64,000 bases of DNA, taken from positions 2,480,001 through 2,544,000 of the forward strand of contig NZ_CP071596.1 in the NCBI RefSeq assembly GCF_017357105.1. Reading direction: 5' to 3'. The notes under the pieces are model-generated. The model saw only the letters and a list, made by a program, of their open reading frames with translations. It was not told where the DNA came from and searched no databases. The position numbers and the translations under genes were made by a program. Below are positions 62,403-64,000 of this stretch, one piece after another (positions within the stretch are counted from its first letter, which is position 1; the number at the start of each line of letters is the position of its first letter). The stretch is from Natronosalvus caseinilyticus (GTDB lineage Archaea; Halobacteriota; Halobacteria; Halobacteriales; Natrialbaceae).

Positions 62403-63833
62403 TCAGATGTCTCCCTTGAGTTTGACGTCTCCAGCGTAATAACGATACCACAGGTACGTCACGGCCATGACCACAATGCCGATGGCGATCGACGCGGGTT
62501 GCATGAAGGCGATCAGACCGAAGCTGGCGAGCGCACCGACGCCAGGCAACACTGGATACCCCGGGACACGGTAGCTGGGCGAGTACCACTCGGGATTCCG
62601 GCGTCGCAACACGATCAGCGCGACACACATCAGGCCGTACATGATCAGGTGGAGAAACGACGCGACCTCCGCGAGCAGTTCGACCTGTCCGGTCGCCACG
62701 AGCGCGAGAATCGGACCACCGGCAGCCAGCAACGCGACGTGTGGAGTCCCATACCGGAGATTGACCTCGCTCGCTTTTCGGGGTAGCAAGGCATCCCGAC
62801 TCAATGCGTACACTGCCCGGGAGGCGCTCAGAATCGACGCGTTCGCACTCGAAAACGTCGCCAACAGTCCGGCACCCAGGATAGCGACCGCGCCGGGTAG
62901 TCCAAGGAACTCGCGGGCCACTTCGACCATCGCCGTCTCACCGAACTGGCCGAGCCGGTCCGCTCCGAACGCGCTGGTCGCGACGAAAATCGTCACGACG
63001 TAGAACACGGTGACGACGAGCACCGACCCGACCATCGCCAGCGGCAGATTTCGCCCCGGCCGCTTGATTTCACCCGCAACGGTTGCAACCTGAGCGAATC
63101 CCAGATACGATGTGAACACGAGTGCAGCCGTCGTCAGTACCGGGAAGTAGCCTCTCGAGAAGAAGTGCTCCGGGGCGCTGGCCCGACCGAAAACCCCGAA
63201 AGCGTCGAGGACGCCATACGAGAGAAATCCCGTGAGGACGACGAGGAGAATCCCAACGACGATATTCTGCAGCTTGGCCGTGTTTTCTGTGCCACCGATA
63301 CTCAACGCCGTCAGCGCTGCGCCGAACAGTAATCCAATCCCGATGACGGGGCTGAACGGGAGCCCGACGCCGAGTTCGGCGAACACGGCGCTCGCGTAGT
63401 GACCGAGGCCGACGAGATAGAACGCGGAGGCAAACATTAACCCCAACCAGAGTCCGAGACCCACGATTGCACCGTAGGCGGTACCCATCCCCCGCGAGAT
63501 GAAGTAGTATCCGCCCCCGCTACGGGGCATGGCCGTGGCGAGTTCGGACGTCGGAAGCGCTACGAGCAACGCAATCAGCCCGCCGATACCAAACGAGACG
63601 GTGGCAGCGAGTCCCGCGTTGCTCGCCGCCAACCCGGGGAACACGAAAATCCCCGCTCCGATCATCGTCCCGATTCCGATTGCCAGGCCGCCGACCAATC
63701 CAATCGTTCGCTCGAGTTCGACGTCGTCGTCGTGGACCGTCGTGTCGTCGGTGACCGCTTCCGGCTCCGCTGCAGGCTCCTCACCGGCGACGTTCTGCCC
63801 CGCCGTCTCGACGTCGACGGGCTGTTTGTCCAT
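62403..63833 (-). CDS. APC-family amino-acid permease
   Basis: A 476-residue amino acid-polyamine-organocation permease with 12 predicted helices. The first carries the unwound motif [16 protein letters not shown], then [15 protein letters not shown] and later [20 protein letters not shown]. An acidic tail of about 40 residues precedes the first helix. The ATG at 63833 (MDKQPVDVE) follows a TATA-like ATTTTACTG by about 27 bp; a longer frame to 63998 is not supported. Transcribed before uspA. Substrate not known. Confidence 0.88.
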   Translation of the reverse strand: MDKQPVDVETAGQNVAGEEPAAEPEAVTDDTTVHDDDVELERTIGLVGGLAIGIGTMIGAGIFVFPGLAASNAGLAATVSFGIGGLIALLVALPTSELATAMPRSGGGYYFISRGMGTAYGAIVGLGLWLGLMFASAFYLVGLGHYASAVFAELGVGLPFSPVIGIGLLFGAALTALSIGGTENTAKLQNIVVGILLVVLTGFLSYGVLDAFGVFGRASAPEHFFSRGYFPVLTTAALVFTSYLGFAQVATVAGEIKRPGRNLPLAMVGSVLVVTVFYVVTIFVATSAFGADRLGQFGETAMVEVAREFLGLPGAVAILGAGLLATFSSANASILSASRAVYALSRDALLPRKASEVNLRYGTPHVALLAAGGPILALVATGQVELLAEVASFLHLIMYGLMCVALIVLRRRNPEWYSPSYRVPGYPVLPGVGALASFGLIAFMQPASIAIGIVVMAVTYLWYRYYAGDVKLKGDI

Positions 63834-63852
63834 AGTGGCGCTATTTTCAACA

Positions 63853-63862
63853 GTAAAATAAA
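63853..63862 (-). promoter_or_regulatory. TATA box of the permease-uspA operon
   Basis: TTTTATTTTA on the minus strand, centred about 26 bp before the ATG at 63833. Confidence 0.6.
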
Positions 63863-64000
63863 ACCGGCGATGAGCCGGGTTGGGCGACGTCGTTCGTGGG
63901 GTGCAACAACTACGGTCGTCGGTGAGAATCACGATGTGAACGCCGAAAGCCGTGCGTACCGCGTAGTGATACCTGCATCCGCGAGCGGAAACCGACAACC

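Noticed and set aside
63834..64000. Extra gene or extended permease start at the right edge
   Set aside because: The upstream in-frame residues are Arg/Thr/Cys-rich and lie on the far side of a TATA-like element; nothing else is open here.

Overview
The window is chromosomal DNA of an extremely halophilic archaeon (class Halobacteria). Evidence: high GC, very frequent CTCGAG (Leu-Glu codon pairs), acidic proteins, TATA boxes about 26-30 bp upstream of start codons (leaderless transcripts), Tat-type secretion signals, HTH_10 (Bat-type) and TrmB regulators, transcription factor S, an archaeal-type HMG-CoA synthase and a DacZ-type cyclase. The gene mix (histidine utilisation, Htur_1727-like radical-SAM cluster, ATP-type PEPCK) fits the Natrialbales (Haloterrigena/Natrinema/Natronorubrum relatives), but genus cannot be fixed from sequence reading alone.

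Layout. 0-9.4 kb: small membrane proteins (one apparently frameshifted), GNAT acetyltransferase, DJ-1/PfpI protein, CYTH phosphatase-like protein, acidic FKBP with a Gly-Met tail, a membrane histidine kinase, a RecA/KaiC-like protein with a ruined P-loop, the c-di-AMP cyclase dacZ coupled to an MscS channel, a DUF457-type membrane hydrolase and a COG1709-type regulator. 9.4-21.7 kb: glycine cleavage system in two blocks (gcvT-gcvH on minus, gcvPA-gcvPB on plus) separated by a Tat-secreted halolysin, a NYN protein, a TatD-like hydrolase, DUF2150, a long pilin-N-like surface protein and HMG-CoA synthase. 21.7-25.5 kb: regulator plus two radical SAM/SPASM enzymes flanking a small PaaB-like partner. 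25.6-37.2 kb: PEPCK, EthD plus acetolactate-synthase-like pair, MOSC protein, epimerase, a very unusual actin-like/coiled-coil/membrane-anchored protein, acetyl-CoA synthetase, and small proteins including a 49-aa zinc ribbon. 37.6-46.8 kb: PAS-GAF-Bat regulator and the hut locus (hutU-hutG-hutI, a reversed DsrE gene, hutH) with a divergent HTH_10 regulator. 46.8-54.2 kb: carbohydrate-type ABC operon (lipoprotein, two permeases, ATPase, small membrane protein, Gfo/Idh/MocA dehydrogenase) and its TrmB regulator, sharing a palindromic operator. 54.3-64 kb: zinc-ribbon membrane protein, TFS, PEP carboxylase, SRPBCC protein, MoxR ATPase, tRNA-Ser(CGA), and an amino-acid permease plus UspA pair.

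How it works together: acs, pckA and ppc connect acetate, PEP and oxaloacetate; gcvTHP and hutUGIH break down amino acids to one-carbon units, ammonia and glutamate; dacZ-mscS links c-di-AMP to osmotic release. The most promising undescribed systems are the radical-SAM/PaaB-like cluster (22.4-25.3 kb) and the actin-like coiled-coil protein (31.9-34.5 kb). A recurring oddity is short decaying tandem repeats (22, 40, 24 and 27 bp) in intergenic spacers, several starting at gene ends. No insertion sequence, CRISPR array or integrase was seen.
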